Of a stretch of 64,000 bases of DNA, positions 37,334 to 56,252 are shown piece by piece. A model generated the notes under the pieces. It saw only the letters and a list, made by a program, of their open reading frames with translations, was not told the origin of the DNA and did not search any database. Position 1 is the first letter of the stretch. Each line of letters begins with the position of its first letter. The position numbers were made by a program, and so were the translations under genes. This DNA comes from Pseudomonas sp. R-28-1W-6 (GTDB lineage Bacteria; Pseudomonadota; Gammaproteobacteria; Pseudomonadales; Pseudomonadaceae), in assembly GCF_009799925.1 (NCBI RefSeq), contig NZ_WELK01000002.1, positions 657,088-721,087 of the forward strand, written 5' to 3'.

Positions 37334-37648
37334 TCAAGCGCCAACCGGCTTTTGGGTGGACTTGAAGACACGAATCTTTTTGCCGTCTTCGACTTTGAAA
37401 CCAACGCGGTCAGCCTTGTTGGTTTCACCGTTGAAAATGGCGACGTTAGAGACGTGCAGAGGCGCCTCTTTCTCGACGATACCGCCTTGGGCGCCCAGCA
37501 TCGGGTTCGGCTTGGTGTGGCGCTTCACCAGGTTGATCCCACCAACGACCAGACGGTCGTCAGCGAGAACCTTGAGCACCTTGCCACGCTTACCTTTGTC
37601 TTTGCCGGCGATCACGATGATCTCGTCGTCACGACGAATCTTTTGCAT
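37334..37648 (-). CDS. rplX: 50S ribosomal protein L24 (uL24)
   Basis: A 104-residue assembly-initiator protein with a KOW motif ([21 protein letters not shown]). Ends STQKPVGA. It is 12 bp after rplN, as in other spc operons. Confidence 0.97.
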   Translation of the reverse strand: MQKIRRDDEIIVIAGKDKGKRGKVLKVLADDRLVVGGINLVKRHTKPNPMLGAQGGIVEKEAPLHVSNVAIFNGETNKADRVGFKVEDGKKIRVFKSTQKPVGA

Positions 37649-37660
37649 GACGGCTTCTCC

Positions 37661-38029
37661 TTACAGCACTTCGGGGGCGAGCGAGACGATCTTCATGAAC
37701 TTCTCAGAGCGAAGTTCACGAGTCACTGGCCCGAAGATACGGGTGCCGATCGGCTCTTGCTTGTTGTTCAGCAGAACAGCAGCGTTGCCATCAAAGCGGA
37801 TGATCGAGCCATCAGGACGACGTACGCCGTGACGGGTACGGACCACAACAGCGGTCATTACCTGGCCTTTCTTCACTTTACCGCGCGGAATTGCTTCCTT
37901 GACGGTGACCTTGATGATGTCGCCAATACCGGCGTAACGACGGTGCGAACCACCCAGGACCTTGATGCACATAACGCGACGAGCGCCGCTGTTGTCAGCG
38001 ACCTCGAGCATGGATTGAGTCTGAATCAT
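37661..38029 (-). CDS. rplN: 50S ribosomal protein L14 (uL14)
   Basis: A 122-residue protein starting [19 protein letters not shown] at the ATG at 38029; the frame is open above it but family homology and length place the start here. It is the first gene of the classical spc operon in E. coli. Here it lies only 23 bp after rpsQ without a visible terminator, so it is probably co-transcribed with the S10 cluster. Confidence 0.97.
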   Translation of the reverse strand: MIQTQSMLEVADNSGARRVMCIKVLGGSHRRYAGIGDIIKVTVKEAIPRGKVKKGQVMTAVVVRTRHGVRRPDGSIIRFDGNAAVLLNNKQEPIGTRIFGPVTRELRSEKFMKIVSLAPEVL

Positions 38030-38052
38030 ATAATTTCTCCGACCCCTAGTCC

Positions 38053-38319
38053 TTAGACTTCCACGGCACGTTCGACGACTTCGACCAGCGCCCAAGACTT
38101 GGTCTTGGCCAGCGGACGGGTCTCACGGATGGTGACCTTGTCGCCGATGTGGCACTGGTTGGTTTCGTCGTGGGCGTGCAGTTTGGTCGAACGCTTCACG
38201 TATTTACCGTAGATCGGGTGCTTAACACGACGCTCGATCAGAACGGTAATGGTCTTGTCCATTTTGTCGCTGACGACGCGGCCAGTCAGCGTGCGGACGG
38301 TTTTCTCAGCTTCAGCCAT
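38053..38319 (-). CDS. rpsQ: 30S ribosomal protein S17 (uS17)
   Basis: An 88-residue primary rRNA-binding protein ([31 protein letters not shown] region; [19 protein letters not shown] at the end). It is the last gene of the classical S10 operon, 2 bp after rpmC. Confidence 0.97.
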   Translation of the reverse strand: MAEAEKTVRTLTGRVVSDKMDKTITVLIERRVKHPIYGKYVKRSTKLHAHDETNQCHIGDKVTIRETRPLAKTKSWALVEVVERAVEV

Positions 38320-38321
38320 GA

Positions 38322-38513
38322 TTACTTACCTGCCTGCTGGGTGAGCACAGTCTTCACGCGAGCAATGTCGCGCTTCACTTGCGAGAGCAGGTGAGACTGC
38401 CCCAACTGACCAGTTGCCTTCTGCATGCGCAGATTGAACTGGTCGCGCAGCAGACCGAGCAGTTGCTCGTTCAGCTGCTGAACCGATTTTTCACGAAGTT
38501 CATTCGCTTTCAT
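38322..38513 (-). CDS. rpmC: 50S ribosomal protein L29 (uL29)
   Basis: A 63-residue protein ([38 protein letters not shown]). I chose the ATG at 38513, matching the family length, over the GTG one codon earlier. The ATG overlaps the rplP stop codon by one base, coupling the two genes. L29 lies at the exit of the peptide tunnel. Confidence 0.96.
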   Translation of the reverse strand: MKANELREKSVQQLNEQLLGLLRDQFNLRMQKATGQLGQSHLLSQVKRDIARVKTVLTQQAGK

Positions 38514-38926
38514 CACATCACCGTCCGCTTAACAAAGGAGGTGGCGAGGGGCAGCTTTGCAGCAGCCAGGGCGAAAGCCTCACGCGCCAGCTCTTCTGGA
38601 ACACCTTCGATCTCGTACAGCACTTTGCCCGGCTGGATCTGCGCCACCCAGTACTCAACGCCGCCCTTCCCTTTACCCATACGAACTTCGAGGGGCTTTT
38701 TGGTGACAGGCTTGTCCGGGAACACACGGATCCAGATTTTACCGCCACGCTTAACGTGACGAGTCAGGGCACGACGAGCCGATTCGATCTGACGAGCAGT
38801 CAGACGGCCACGTGCAACAGCTTTCAGGGCGAATTCGCCGAAGCTGACTTTGCTACCGCGCTGAGCCAGACCACGGTTGTGGCCAGTCATCTGCTTGCGG
38901 AATTTTGTACGCTTGGGTTGCAGCAT
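38513..38926 (-). CDS. rplP: 50S ribosomal protein L16 (uL16)
   Basis: A 137-residue protein ([53 protein letters not shown]). It shapes the A-site of the large subunit; the loop Arg in RFRK-type position and the 12-bp gap after rpsC fit the S10 operon. Confidence 0.97.
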   Translation of the reverse strand: MLQPKRTKFRKQMTGHNRGLAQRGSKVSFGEFALKAVARGRLTARQIESARRALTRHVKRGGKIWIRVFPDKPVTKKPLEVRMGKGKGGVEYWVAQIQPGKVLYEIEGVPEELAREAFALAAAKLPLATSFVKRTVM

Positions 38927-38938
38927 TTTGCGTACTCC

Positions 38939-39625
38939 TTACTTGGCAGCTTTTTTACGAGGAGCGGGCGCTTGAGGTTTCAGCTCTTCTTTGAGGCCAC
39001 CGATGACCTCACCTTTGAAGATCCAAACCTTCACGCCGATCACACCGTAAGTGGTGTGCGCTTCGTAAGTGGCGTAATCGATATCGGCACGCAGGGTGTG
39101 CAGAGGCACACGACCTTCGCGATACCACTCGGTACGGGCGATTTCTGCACCGCCAAGACGACCGCTCACCTGGATCTTGATGCCCTTGGCACCAATACGC
39201 ATGGCGTTTTGTACGGCACGTTTCATGGCGCGGCGGAACATCACACGACGCTCCAGCTGCTGAGCAACGCTCTGCGCTACCAACAGACCGTCGAGCTCCG
39301 GCTTGCGGATCTCTTCGATGTTGATGTGCACCGGCACACCCATTTGCTTGGTCAGGTCCTGACGCAGCTTCTCAACATCTTCACCTTTCTTGCCGATCAC
39401 GATGCCGGGACGAGCGGTGTGGATGGTGATGCGTGCAGTCTGAGCCGGACGAGCGATGTCGATACGGCTTACGGACGCGCTTTTTAGTTTGTCTTGGAGG
39501 TACTCACGGACCTTCAGGTCGGCAAACAGATAATCAGCGTATTGACGCTTGTCTGCATACCAAACGGAGGTGTGCTCCTTGACGATTCCCAGGCGAATGC
39601 CAGTGGGATGTACTTTCTGACCCAT
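38939..39625 (-). CDS. rpsC: 30S ribosomal protein S3 (uS3)
   Basis: A 228-residue protein starting [18 protein letters not shown] at 39625; the extra open frame upstream overlaps rplV and is not part of the protein. A KH domain ([14 protein letters not shown]) and the S3 C-terminal domain are present, with a lysine-rich tail. It forms the mRNA entry helicase with S4 and S5. Confidence 0.97.
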   Translation of the reverse strand: MGQKVHPTGIRLGIVKEHTSVWYADKRQYADYLFADLKVREYLQDKLKSASVSRIDIARPAQTARITIHTARPGIVIGKKGEDVEKLRQDLTKQMGVPVHINIEEIRKPELDGLLVAQSVAQQLERRVMFRRAMKRAVQNAMRIGAKGIKIQVSGRLGGAEIARTEWYREGRVPLHTLRADIDYATYEAHTTYGVIGVKVWIFKGEVIGGLKEELKPQAPAPRKKAAK

Positions 39626-39638
39626 CTGATCGACTCCG

Positions 39639-39971
39639 TTACTTGTCCGCAACCTTGACAGTGATATGGCAAGACCGCTTGACGATGCGATCAGCGCGGC
39701 CCTTGGCACGCGGCATGATGCGCTTCAGCGAACGCCCTTCGTTGACGAAGACGGTGCTGACCTTCAGGTCATCAACGTCAGCGCCTTCGTTATGCTCGGC
39801 GTTGGCTACGGCCGACTCCAGCACTTTTTTCATGATCTCGGCGGCTTTCTTACTGCTGAAAGCCAGGAGGTTGAGCGCTTCGCCCACCTTCTTCCCGCGG
39901 ATCTGGTCGGCGACCAAGCGGGCTTTCTGGGCAGAGATGCGAGCGCCCGACAACTTAGCGGCTACTTCCAT
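39639..39971 (-). CDS. rplV: 50S ribosomal protein L22 (uL22)
   Basis: A 110-residue protein ([20 protein letters not shown]; hairpin [21 protein letters not shown], which lines the exit tunnel at the macrolide site). No deletion in the hairpin is seen. It lies between rpsS and rpsC. Confidence 0.97.
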
Positions 39972-39982
39972 TTCCTTACCCC

Positions 39983-40258
39983 TTAACGCTTGGCTTTCTT
40001 GTCCGCCACGTGCCCACGATAAGTGCGGGTACCAGCGAACTCGCCGAGTTTGTGGCCGACCATGTCTTCGTTCACGAGAACCGGGACATGTTGACGACCG
40101 TTATGTACAGCGATGGTCAGACCGACCATCTGCGGCAGGATCATGGAACGGCGCGACCAGGTTTTAACCGGCTTGCGATCGTTCTTTTCCACCGCCACTT
40201 CGATCTTCTTCAGTAGGTGAAGATCGATAAAAGGACCTTTTTTCAGAGAACGCGGCAC
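39983..40258 (-). CDS. rpsS: 30S ribosomal protein S19 (uS19)
   Basis: A 91-residue protein ([40 protein letters not shown]). The start codon is GTG at 40258. S19 sits in the head of the small subunit and contacts S13. It follows rplB by 16 bp. Confidence 0.97.
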
Positions 40259-40274
40259 TGTCGTATCCCTCTAG

Positions 40275-41099
40275 TTACTTGCGACGACGGACGATCATTT
40301 TATCGGTGCGCTTGTTACCACGAGTCTTCGCGCCCTTAGTCGGGAAGCCCCATGGAGACACCGGATGACGGCCACCAGAGGTACGACCTTCACCACCACC
40401 ATGCGGGTGGTCTACCGGGTTCATCGCCACGCCGCGAACGGTCGGGCGAACACCACGCCAGCGCTTGGCACCAGCTTTACCCAGCGAACGCAGGCTGTGC
40501 TCGGAGTTCGAGACTTCGCCCAGGGTCGCGCGGCATTCGGCCAGCACTTTGCGCATCTCGCCGGAGCGCAGACGCAGGGTGACGTAAGCACCTTCGCGAG
40601 CCACCAGCTGAGCCGAGGCACCAGCGGAACGCGCGATCTGAGCGCCTTTACCTGGCTTCAGCTCGATACCGTGAACGGTCGAACCCACCGGGATGCTGCG
40701 CAGCGACATGCTGTTGCCAGCCTTGATCGGAGCAGCGGCACCAGCGATCAGCTGGTCACCAGCACTCACACCTTTCGGCGCGATGATGTAGCGACGCTCG
40801 CCGTCTGCATACATCAGCAGAGCGATGTGTGCGGTACGGTTCGGATCGTATTCGATACGCTCGACAGTGGCAGGGATGCCATCTTTGTCGTTGCGACGGA
40901 AATCGACCAGACGATAGTGCTGCTTGTGACCACCGCCGATGTGGCGAGTGGTAATACGACCGTTGTTGTTACGGCCGCCAGTCTTCGACTTCTTCTCGAG
41001 CAGCGGAGCATAAGGAGCGCCTTTGTGCAGCTCCTGATTGACCACCTTGACCACGAAACGGCGGCCAGCGGAAGTCGGTTTGCATTTAACGATTGCCAT
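40275..41099 (-). CDS. rplB: 50S ribosomal protein L2 (uL2)
   Basis: A 274-residue protein ([44 protein letters not shown] carries the conserved His near the peptidyl transferase centre). It is needed for subunit joining. It lies 14 bp after rplW. Confidence 0.98.
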   Translation of the reverse strand: MAIVKCKPTSAGRRFVVKVVNQELHKGAPYAPLLEKKSKTGGRNNNGRITTRHIGGGHKQHYRLVDFRRNDKDGIPATVERIEYDPNRTAHIALLMYADGERRYIIAPKGVSAGDQLIAGAAAPIKAGNSMSLRSIPVGSTVHGIELKPGKGAQIARSAGASAQLVAREGAYVTLRLRSGEMRKVLAECRATLGEVSNSEHSLRSLGKAGAKRWRGVRPTVRGVAMNPVDHPHGGGEGRTSGGRHPVSPWGFPTKGAKTRGNKRTDKMIVRRRK

Positions 41100-41113
41100 G
41101 ATGCACCCCTACC

Positions 41114-41413
41114 TTACTCAGCACTGCTGGCGAAATCGATGTCCTGGCCCGGCTGAAGAGCGATGTACGCCTTCTTCCAGTCGTTACGCTTGCCCACGCC
41201 GCGAGCGGTGCGCTTGCTTTTACCGAGAACGTTCACGGTATTAACAGCAGCCACTTTGACGTTGAACAGGCTTTCGACGGCCTTCTTGATTTCCAGCTTG
41301 GTTGCATCAGTGGCAACCTTGAAAACGAATTGGCTCTTGCCGTCCGCCAGCACAGTGGCTTTCTCGGAGACATGCGGGCCAACCAGCACTTTGAATACGC
41401 GTTCCTGGTTCAT
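41114..41413 (-). CDS. rplW: 50S ribosomal protein L23 (uL23)
   Basis: A 99-residue protein ([40 protein letters not shown]). It is the docking site for trigger factor and SRP at the tunnel exit. Its start overlaps the rplD stop by 4 bp (ATGA), indicating coupled translation. Confidence 0.97.
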   Translation of the reverse strand: MNQERVFKVLVGPHVSEKATVLADGKSQFVFKVATDATKLEIKKAVESLFNVKVAAVNTVNVLGKSKRTARGVGKRNDWKKAYIALQPGQDIDFASSAE

Positions 41414-42012
41414 CCCAGCAGCTCCTCGAATTTCTTCACGGCGGACACGGTGACCAGCACCTTGTCGTAGGCGATCAGGCTGACAGGATCGGAACCTTGA
41501 ACGTCACGTACGTCGACGTGCGGCAGGTTGCGCGCAGCCAGGTACAGATTCTGATCAACAGCGTCGGACACGATCAGAACGTCGTTCAGACCCATGCCAT
41601 TCAGCTTGTTCAGGAGAACCTTGGTTTTCGGTGCATCAACAGCGAAGTCTTCCACGACAACCAGGCGATCAGCACGCACCAACTCGGAGAGGATCGAGCG
41701 CAGAGCGGCGCGATACATCTTCTTGTTGAGCTTCTGGTCGTGGTTCTGCGGACGAGCAGCGAAGGTCACACCACCGCCACGCCAGATCGGACCACGAGAG
41801 GTACCAGCACGAGCACGACCAGTGCCCTTCTGACGCCACGGACGCTTGCCGCCACCGGACACGTCGGAACGAGTCTTCTGCTGCTTGCTGCCCTGACGAC
41901 CACCAGCCATGTAGGCGACAACGGCCTGGTGAACCAGGGTCTCGTTGTATTCGCTGCCGAAAGTCGCGTCGGAGACTTCGATCGCCTGAGCGTTAGTTAC
42001 ATTCAATTGCAT
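41410..42012 (-). CDS. rplD: 50S ribosomal protein L4 (uL4)
   Basis: A 200-residue protein ([19 protein letters not shown]; loop [28 protein letters not shown] that reaches into the exit tunnel). In E. coli it also represses the S10 operon by acting on the leader; whether that happens in Pseudomonas cannot be read here. It lies 14 bp after rplC. Confidence 0.97.
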   Translation of the reverse strand: MQLNVTNAQAIEVSDATFGSEYNETLVHQAVVAYMAGGRQGSKQQKTRSDVSGGGKRPWRQKGTGRARAGTSRGPIWRGGGVTFAARPQNHDQKLNKKMYRAALRSILSELVRADRLVVVEDFAVDAPKTKVLLNKLNGMGLNDVLIVSDAVDQNLYLAARNLPHVDVRDVQGSDPVSLIAYDKVLVTVSAVKKFEELLG

Positions 42013-42026
42013 CTCAGCATCTCCCC

Positions 42027-42662
42027 TTAACCGCGAGCCTTGGCAGCCGGACGCACAACCAGATTGCCGCCAGTAGCGCCAGGAACGGCACCCTTGACCA
42101 GCAGCAGATTGCGTTCAGCGTCGACGCGCACAACTTCCAGGGACTGCACGGTCACGCGCTCAGCGCCCAAATGACCGGACATTTTTTTGCCCTTGAATAC
42201 ACGACCAGGAGTCTGGCACTGGCCGATGGAACCCGGGACGCGGTGCGAGAGGGAGTTGCCGTGGGTATTGTCTTGACCGCGGAAGTTCCAGCGCTTGATG
42301 GTACCGGCAAAGCCTTTACCCTTGGATTCACCGGTGACATCCACCAGTTGACCAGCCTGGAACAGCTCGGCAGTAATCTGATCGCCAGCCTGGTACTCGC
42401 CTTCTGCAAGACGGAACTCCCAAACACCACGACCAGCTGCGACATTTGCCTTGGCAAAGTGGCCAGCCTGAGCCTTGGTTACGCGGGAAGCACGACGCTC
42501 ACCAACGGTAACCTGCACGGCGCGATAGCCATCGCTTTCTTCAGTTTTGAACTGGGTGACGCGATTCGGCTCGATCTCAATGACCGTAACCGGAATGGAG
42601 ACACCTTCTTCGGTGAAAATGCGGGTCATGCCGCACTTACGCCCGACTACACCAATAGTCAT
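42027..42662 (-). CDS. rplC: 50S ribosomal protein L3 (uL3)
   Basis: A 211-residue protein starting [20 protein letters not shown] at the ATG at 42662; the frame is open further upstream but the family starts here. [24 protein letters not shown] includes the Gln that is methylated by PrmB in related bacteria. It lies 83 bp after rpsJ. Confidence 0.97.
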   Translation of the reverse strand: MTIGVVGRKCGMTRIFTEEGVSIPVTVIEIEPNRVTQFKTEESDGYRAVQVTVGERRASRVTKAQAGHFAKANVAAGRGVWEFRLAEGEYQAGDQITAELFQAGQLVDVTGESKGKGFAGTIKRWNFRGQDNTHGNSLSHRVPGSIGQCQTPGRVFKGKKMSGHLGAERVTVQSLEVVRVDAERNLLLVKGAVPGATGGNLVVRPAAKARG

Positions 42663-42745
42663 GTTGTAAACCTCATGAGTGTACGGGGCTTTCACCCGCT
42701 ATGGCCGCCCATTTCAGAGCGTTACACGACTAAAACCCCAAGGTT

Positions 42746-43057
42746 TTAGCCGAGGCTGATCTGCACTTCCACGCCAGCCGCAAGGTCGAGCTTCATCAGC
42801 GCGTCAACGGTTTTATCCGTCGGCTGGACGATGTCCAGAACACGCTTATGAGTGCGAATCTCGTACTGATCGCGCGCGTCTTTGTTGACGTGCGGAGAGA
42901 CCAGAACGGTGAAACGCTCCTTGCGAGTAGGCAGAGGAATAGGACCACGCACCTGAGCACCAGTACGTTTCGCGGTTTCCACGATTTCCTGGGTGGATTG
43001 ATCGATCAGGCGATGGTCAAAAGCCTTCAACCGAATACGGATTTGTTGGTTTTGCAT
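42746..43057 (-). CDS. rpsJ: 30S ribosomal protein S10 (uS10, NusE)
   Basis: A 103-residue protein starting [19 protein letters not shown] at 43057. It is both a small-subunit protein and, as NusE, an antitermination factor that binds NusB and NusG. It is the first gene of the S10 operon; a strong promoter with TTGACA and TACAAT lies 66-94 bp upstream. Confidence 0.97.
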
Positions 43058-43122
43058 TTTGACCTCAGACTCTATCTCTGCTATCCCCAACGGACGGACT
43101 ACGCCCGTTAAAAGGAGGCGTG

Positions 43123-43151
43123 ATTGTACGGATGCGCCCAGGGGGTGTCAA
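43123..43151 (-). promoter_or_regulatory. S10-operon promoter
   Basis: On the minus strand a perfect -35 TTGACA (43151-43146), a 17-bp spacer and TACAAT (43128-43123). The start point near 43116 gives a leader of about 59 bases, with no long L4-type hairpin like that of E. coli. Confidence 0.9.
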
Positions 43152-43169
43152 CTTTTGCACAGAAAACAG

Positions 43170-43191
43170 AAAAGGCCCCGAAGGGCCTTTT
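43170..43191 (-). terminator. str-operon terminator after tufA
   Basis: AAAAGGCCC-CGAA-GGGCCTTTT is a perfect 9-bp stem 19 bp after the tufA stop; CTGTTTTCTG follows on the minus strand. The S10 promoter lies just beyond. Confidence 0.88.
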
Positions 43192-43210
43192 CCTTTACCG
43201 CGACAATCGA

Positions 43211-44404
43211 TTACTCGACGATCTTGGCAACCACGCCGGCACCAACGGTACGGCCGCCTTCGCGAATCGCGAAACGCAGGCCGTCTTCCATGGCGATCGG
43301 CTTGATCAGGGTAACAACCATTTTCACGTTGTCGCCCGGCATTACCATTTCAACGCCTTCCGGCAGTTCGCACGAACCGGTTACGTCGGTGGTACGGAAG
43401 TAGAACTGCGGACGGTAGCCCTTGAAGAACGGGGTGTGACGACCACCTTCTTCCTTGGACAGCACGTACACTTCAGCTTCGAACTTGGTGTGCGGCTTGA
43501 TGGTGCCCGGCTTGGCCAGAACCTGACCACGCTCCACGTCGTCACGCTTGGTGCCGCGCAGCAGTACGCCGCAGTTCTCGCCAGCACGACCTTCGTCGAG
43601 CAGCTTGCGGAACATTTCAACGCCGGTGCAGGTGGTCTTGGTGGTGTCACGCAGACCAACGATCTCGATTTCTTCCTGGATCTTGACGATACCGCGCTCT
43701 ACACGACCGGTAACTACAGTACCGCGGCCGGAGATCGAGAATACGTCTTCGATCGGCATCAGGAACGGCTTGTCGATCGCACGAACCGGCTCAGGGATGT
43801 ACACGTCCAGGGTTTCAACCAGCTTCTTGACGGCGCTGGTGCCCATTTCGTTGTCGTCCTGACCGTTCAGAGCCATCAGCGCGGAGCCGATGATGATCGG
43901 AGTGTCGTCACCCGGGAAGTCGTAGGTGGACAGCAGGTCGCGAACTTCCATCTCGACCAGTTCCAGCAGCTCGGCGTCGTCAACCATGTCGGCCTTGTTC
44001 AGGAACACGACGATGTAAGGAACGCCTACCTGACGGGACAGCAGGATGTGCTCGCGGGTCTGCGGCATCGGGCCGTCAGCAGCGGAGCAAACCAGGATCG
44101 CGCCGTCCATCTGGGCAGCACCGGTGATCATGTTTTTTACGTAGTCGGCGTGACCAGGGCAGTCAACGTGCGCGTAGTGGCGAACGGCCGAATCGTATTC
44201 AACGTGAGCGGTGTTGATGGTGATACCGCGAGCTTTTTCTTCCGGAGCGCTGTCGATCTTGTCGAAGTCGACACGAGCCGAACCGAATACTTCGGAGCAA
44301 ACGCGAGTCAGAGCAGCGGTCAGGGTGGTTTTACCGTGGTCAACGTGACCGATGGTGCCTACGTTGACGTGCGGTTTGTTACGTTCAAACTTTTCTTTAG
44401 CCAC
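43211..44404 (-). CDS. tufA: Elongation factor Tu, copy A
   Basis: A 397-residue GTPase ([11 protein letters not shown]-loop near residue 19, [19 protein letters not shown] as NKxD) that brings aminoacyl-tRNA to the ribosome. The start codon is GTG at 44404. The protein equals that from tufB (59737-60930), and the central 1 kb of DNA looks identical as well. It is the last gene of the str operon, 30 bp after fusA, and a terminator follows. Confidence 0.98.
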   Translation of the reverse strand: MAKEKFERNKPHVNVGTIGHVDHGKTTLTAALTRVCSEVFGSARVDFDKIDSAPEEKARGITINTAHVEYDSAVRHYAHVDCPGHADYVKNMITGAAQMDGAILVCSAADGPMPQTREHILLSRQVGVPYIVVFLNKADMVDDAELLELVEMEVRDLLSTYDFPGDDTPIIIGSALMALNGQDDNEMGTSAVKKLVETLDVYIPEPVRAIDKPFLMPIEDVFSISGRGTVVTGRVERGIVKIQEEIEIVGLRDTTKTTCTGVEMFRKLLDEGRAGENCGVLLRGTKRDDVERGQVLAKPGTIKPHTKFEAEVYVLSKEEGGRHTPFFKGYRPQFYFRTTDVTGSCELPEGVEMVMPGDNVKMVVTLIKPIAMEDGLRFAIREGGRTVGAGVVAKIVE

Positions 44405-44434
44405 GACTGTGAACCTCTTGCCTAAAGGGCTTGA

Positions 44435-46564
44435 TTAGCCTTGTTTTTTAACCAGTGCTTCGACGATGTTCGACGGAGCCTCGGAGTATTTGGAGAATTC
44501 CATGGAGTAGCTTGCGCGACCCTGAGACATGGAACGGACGTCGGTCGCATAACCGAACATCTCACCCAGCGGAACCTCAGCACGGATAACCTTACCGGAC
44601 ACCGAGTCTTCCATACCCTGGATCAGACCACGACGACGGTTCAGGTCACCCATCACGTCACCCATGTAGTCCTCAGGGGTTACCACTTCAACCTTCATGA
44701 TCGGCTCAAGCACAACACCGCCACCCTTCTGGGCCAGTTGCTTGGTCGCCATGGAGGCAGCCACCTTGAACGCCATCTCGTTGGAGTCGACGTCGTGGTA
44801 GGAACCATCGAACACGGTCGCCTTCAGGCCGATCAGCGGATAGCCGGCAACAACGCCGTTCTTCATTTGCTCCTCGATACCCTTCTGGATCGCCGGGATG
44901 TATTCCTTCGGAACCACACCACCTACGACTTCGTTGACGAAAACCAGACCTTCCTGACCTTCATCAGCCGGCGCGAAGCGAATCCAGCAGTGACCGAACT
45001 GGCCACGACCACCGGATTGACGCACGAACTTGCCTTCGATTTCGCAGTTCTTGGTGATCTTCTCGCGGTAGGAAACCTGAGGCTTACCGATGTTGGCCTC
45101 AACGTTGAACTCGCGCTTCATGCGGTCAACGAGGATGTCCAGGTGCAGCTCACCCATACCGGAGATGATGGTCTGACCGGTTTCCTCGTCAGTCTTGACG
45201 CGGAACGACGGGTCTTCCTGAGCCAGCTTGCCCAGAGCAACACCCATCTTCTCCTGGTCAGCCTTGGTCTTCGGCTCTACGGCCACCGAAATTACCGGCT
45301 CCGGGAAGTCCATACGCTCAAGGATGATCGGCTTCTCGATCGAGCACAGGGTGTCGCCAGTGGTGACGTCCTTCATGCCGATCAGAGCAGCGATATCGCC
45401 TGCACGCACTTCCTTGATTTCGTCACGCTGGTTGGCGTGCATCTGCACCATACGACCAACGCGCTCTTTCTTGCCCTTGACCGAGTTGACCACGGAGTCG
45501 CCCGAGCTCAGGAAGCCCGAGTAGACGCGCACGAAGGTCAGAGTACCGACGAACGGGTCGGTCGCGATCTTGAACGCCAGAGCCGAGAACGGCTCGTCGT
45601 CGCTTGCGTGACGCTCGTCGTAGTCCGCATCCTGCAGCTCGTCTTTCGGCTTCTCAATGAGGTCCGGGTGAATGCCCTTGATCGCAGGGATCTCGGTCGG
45701 AGCCGGCAGGTAGTCGATGACGGCATCGAGCACCAGCGGAACACCCTTGTTCTTGAACGAGGAACCACAAACAGCCGGAACGATTTCACCAGCCAGGGTG
45801 CGCGAGCGCAGACCGGCCTTGATTTCCTCGACAGTCAGCTCACCGCCTTCGAGGTACTTGTTCATCAGCTCTTCGCTGGCTTCGGCAGCAGCCTCAACCA
45901 TGTTCGAACGCCACTCGTCAGCCAGGTCCTGAAGCGCAGCAGGGATCTCCTCCTCACGGTAGGTAGTACCCTTGTCGTCATCGTTCCAGTAGATGGCCTT
46001 CATCTTGATCAGATCGATCTGACCTTCGAAGTTCTCTTCGGAGCCGATAGCCAGCTGAACCGGAACCGGGGTATGACCCAGGCGGTTCTTGATCTGACCG
46101 ACCACACGCAGGAAGTCAGCGCCCGCACGGTCCATCTTGTTCACGTAGACAACACGCGGAACACCGTACTTGTTGGCTTGGCGCCATACGGTTTCGGACT
46201 GCGGCTCAACGCCGGAAGTACCACAGAACACCACGACAGCGCCGTCGAGCACACGCAGAGAACGCTCTACTTCAATGGTGAAGTCAACGTGGCCGGGGGT
46301 GTCGATGACGTTTACGCGGTAGTTGTCATACTGACCACGCGAACCTTTCCAGAAGGTGGTTACGGCAGCAGAGGTAATGGTAATACCACGCTCCTGCTCC
46401 TGAACCATCCAGTCGGTAGTGGCAGCGCCGTCATGCACCTCACCCATCTTGTGGCTGAGACCTGTGTAGAACAGGATCCGCTCGGTAGTGGTGGTCTTGC
46501 CCGCATCAACGTGCGCGCAGATACCAATGTTACGGTAGCGGTTAATCGGGGTAGTACGAGCCAT
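44435..46564 (-). CDS. fusA: Elongation factor G
   Basis: A 709-residue translocase GTPase ([16 protein letters not shown]-loop, [18 protein letters not shown] as NKxD; domains II-V follow and end ALVKKQG). It drives tRNA-mRNA translocation and, with RRF, ribosome recycling. It lies between rpsG and tufA, 30 bp from each. Length is close to that of P. aeruginosa FusA1. Confidence 0.98.
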   Translation of the reverse strand: MARTTPINRYRNIGICAHVDAGKTTTTERILFYTGLSHKMGEVHDGAATTDWMVQEQERGITITSAAVTTFWKGSRGQYDNYRVNVIDTPGHVDFTIEVERSLRVLDGAVVVFCGTSGVEPQSETVWRQANKYGVPRVVYVNKMDRAGADFLRVVGQIKNRLGHTPVPVQLAIGSEENFEGQIDLIKMKAIYWNDDDKGTTYREEEIPAALQDLADEWRSNMVEAAAEASEELMNKYLEGGELTVEEIKAGLRSRTLAGEIVPAVCGSSFKNKGVPLVLDAVIDYLPAPTEIPAIKGIHPDLIEKPKDELQDADYDERHASDDEPFSALAFKIATDPFVGTLTFVRVYSGFLSSGDSVVNSVKGKKERVGRMVQMHANQRDEIKEVRAGDIAALIGMKDVTTGDTLCSIEKPIILERMDFPEPVISVAVEPKTKADQEKMGVALGKLAQEDPSFRVKTDEETGQTIISGMGELHLDILVDRMKREFNVEANIGKPQVSYREKITKNCEIEGKFVRQSGGRGQFGHCWIRFAPADEGQEGLVFVNEVVGGVVPKEYIPAIQKGIEEQMKNGVVAGYPLIGLKATVFDGSYHDVDSNEMAFKVAASMATKQLAQKGGGVVLEPIMKVEVVTPEDYMGDVMGDLNRRRGLIQGMEDSVSGKVIRAEVPLGEMFGYATDVRSMSQGRASYSMEFSKYSEAPSNIVEALVKKQG

Positions 46565-46594
46565 AAAGCCCTCGCAAATTTAGAAGCGCCGAAA

Positions 46595-47065
46595 TTAGAA
46601 GCGGTAATGCGAGAAGGCTTTGTTGGCTTCAGCCATACGGTGCACGTCTTCACGCTTCTTCACTGCAGCACCTTTGCCTTCTGCAGCATCCAGCAGCTCG
46701 CCAGCAAGGCGCAGAGCCATGGATTTTTCGCCACGCTTGCGCGCGTAATCCACCAGCCAACGCATGGCCAGGGCATTACGACGGGACGGACGAACTTCGA
46801 CCGGAACCTGGTAAGTCGCACCGCCGACACGGCGGGACTTCACTTCGACCAGCGGAGCGATGGCGTCGAGAGCTTTCTCGAAGATCTCCAGGGGATCGCT
46901 ATTCTTGCGCGCTTTGACAGTTTCCAGGGCACCGTAAACGATGCGCTCGGCCACTGCCTTCTTGCCGCTTTCCATCACGTGGTTCATGAATTTGGCGAGG
47001 ATTTGCGATCCGTATTTCGGATCGTCCAGAATCTCACGCTTAGCTGCTACACGACGTCTTGGCAT
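46595..47065 (-). CDS. rpsG: 30S ribosomal protein S7 (uS7)
   Basis: A 156-residue primary rRNA-binding protein ([40 protein letters not shown] signature). It organises the head of the small subunit and, in E. coli, represses the str operon. It lies 104 bp after rpsL; that gap shows only a short 4-bp hairpin (AACC/GGTT, 47104-47117 region). Confidence 0.97.
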   Translation of the reverse strand: MPRRRVAAKREILDDPKYGSQILAKFMNHVMESGKKAVAERIVYGALETVKARKNSDPLEIFEKALDAIAPLVEVKSRRVGGATYQVPVEVRPSRRNALAMRWLVDYARKRGEKSMALRLAGELLDAAEGKGAAVKKREDVHRMAEANKAFSHYRF

Positions 47066-47169
47066 GATAAGCCCTCAAACGGTCTTCAGGTTAGCCCGGG
47101 ACCATAACCATCCGGTTACGCCCGACCTTACTCTTATCGACTCAATAAAAAGAAAAATGGCGAACCGAA

Positions 47170-47541
47170 TTACTTCGGACGCTTGGTACCGTACTTCGAG
47201 CGACCCTGCTTACGGTCTTTAACGCCGGTGGTATCCAGCGAACCGCGAACAGTGTGGTAGCGCACACCCGGAAGGTCTTTTACACGACCGCCACGGATCA
47301 GCACGACGCTGTGCTCTTGCAGGTTGTGACCTTCACCACCGATGTAGGAGGTGACTTCAAAACCGTTGGTCAGGCGAACACGGCATACCTTACGCAGTGC
47401 AGAGTTCGGTTTTTTCGGCGTGGTGGTGTACACGCGGGTGCACACGCCACGACGTTGCGGGCAGTTCTGCAGCGCAGGAACGTCGGATTTCTCGACGATA
47501 CGCTTGCGCGGCTGACGTACCAGCTGGTTGATAGTTGCCAT
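47170..47541 (-). CDS. rpsL: 30S ribosomal protein S12 (uS12)
   Basis: A 123-residue decoding-centre protein ([34 protein letters not shown]). The lysines in KKPNSA and GRVKDLPG, which change in streptomycin-resistant mutants, are both wild type. It is the first gene of the str operon. Confidence 0.98.
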   Translation of the reverse strand: MATINQLVRQPRKRIVEKSDVPALQNCPQRRGVCTRVYTTTPKKPNSALRKVCRVRLTNGFEVTSYIGGEGHNLQEHSVVLIRGGRVKDLPGVRYHTVRGSLDTTGVKDRKQGRSKYGTKRPK

Positions 47542-47594
47542 CTACTAGCTCCACTGTTGTCTTTCGACGCTATTTATTACAACAAAAGCAAAAT

Positions 47595-47615
47595 GGCAGA
47601 GCACAACGCCCTGCC
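47595..47615 (-). terminator. Terminator-like hairpin in the rpsL leader
   Basis: GGCAGAGC and GCCCTGCC pair over 8 positions (one G-U) with a 5-base loop, followed on the minus strand by ATTTTGCTTTTGTT. It lies downstream of the rpsL promoter, so it could act as an attenuator as well as stop rpoC read-through. Confidence 0.65.
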
Positions 47616-47632
47616 AAATTTAGGGGTGCATG

Positions 47633-47661
47633 AGTCTAAAGAGACTGACGCCCCCAGTCAA
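47633..47661 (-). promoter_or_regulatory. str-operon promoter
   Basis: On the minus strand TTGACT (47661-47656), a 17-bp spacer and TAGACT (47638-47633), a good sigma-70 promoter 40 bp after the rpoC stop. It drives rpsL, rpsG, fusA and tufA. Confidence 0.82.
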
Positions 47662-47669
47662 GGCAATGC

Positions 47670-47691
47670 CCCGCGCGACAGGTCGCTCGGG
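47670..47691 (-). other. Strong hairpin at the rpoC 3' end
   Basis: CCCG-C-GCGAC and GTCGC-T-CGGG pair over nine positions around AG with one mismatch, starting 9 bp after the rpoC stop. No T-tract follows, so it is more likely a pause, processing or stability element than an intrinsic terminator. Confidence 0.4.
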
Positions 47692-47700
47692 ACATCACTC

Positions 47701-51897
<4,197 letters not shown>

Positions 51898-51962
51898 GGC
51901 CTTTCCTCCTCACGGACCAGCGGCAACCCGGCCTCGGCCGGGCGCCGCATAGGCGGTGCGTG

Positions 51963-56036
<4,074 letters not shown>

Positions 56037-56101
56037 CAGCGTTCCCCAGCTTGGTCACCTGCTTGTTTGGCTGCTCCCGACGGCAACAGCCAGAAAATCT
56101 T

Positions 56102-56118
56102 GCAAACCCTAGGTTTGC
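56102..56118 (-). terminator. Second hairpin upstream of rpoB
   Basis: GCAAACC-CTA-GGTTTGC is a perfect 7-bp stem followed on the minus strand by AAGATTTTCTG, about 65 bp before the rpoB start. It could be a second, weak attenuator. Confidence 0.5.
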
Positions 56119-56182
56119 ACCGCCCTCGAGCGGGTTTTCACGTTAGGGCGAAGGCCTGCGCACATCGCCCATAACGGAAAAA

Positions 56183-56206
56183 GGCCGGTGGCAAAAGCCA
56201 CCAGCC
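56183..56206 (-). terminator. rplL-rpoB attenuator
   Basis: GGCCGGTGGC and GCCACCAGCC form a 10-bp stem (one wobble pair) with an AAAA loop, and a run of T's follows on the minus strand, 46 bp after the rplL stop. A partial terminator at this place lets only part of the transcripts enter rpoBC in other bacteria. Confidence 0.8.
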
Positions 56207-56252
56207 GCCAGCCTTAAGCGCAATGCTTGGGCTGTTGACGCAAGGTCGTCGC

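Noticed and set aside
39626..39709. N-terminal extension of rpsC upstream of MGQKVHP
   Set aside because: It overlaps rplV and is not part of S3 in any relative I know; the ATG at 39625 gives the normal length.
51898..51962. Upstream ATG start for rpoC
   Set aside because: No in-frame ATG fits; the TTG at 51897 has a strong GAGGAGG site and gives the known N-terminus.
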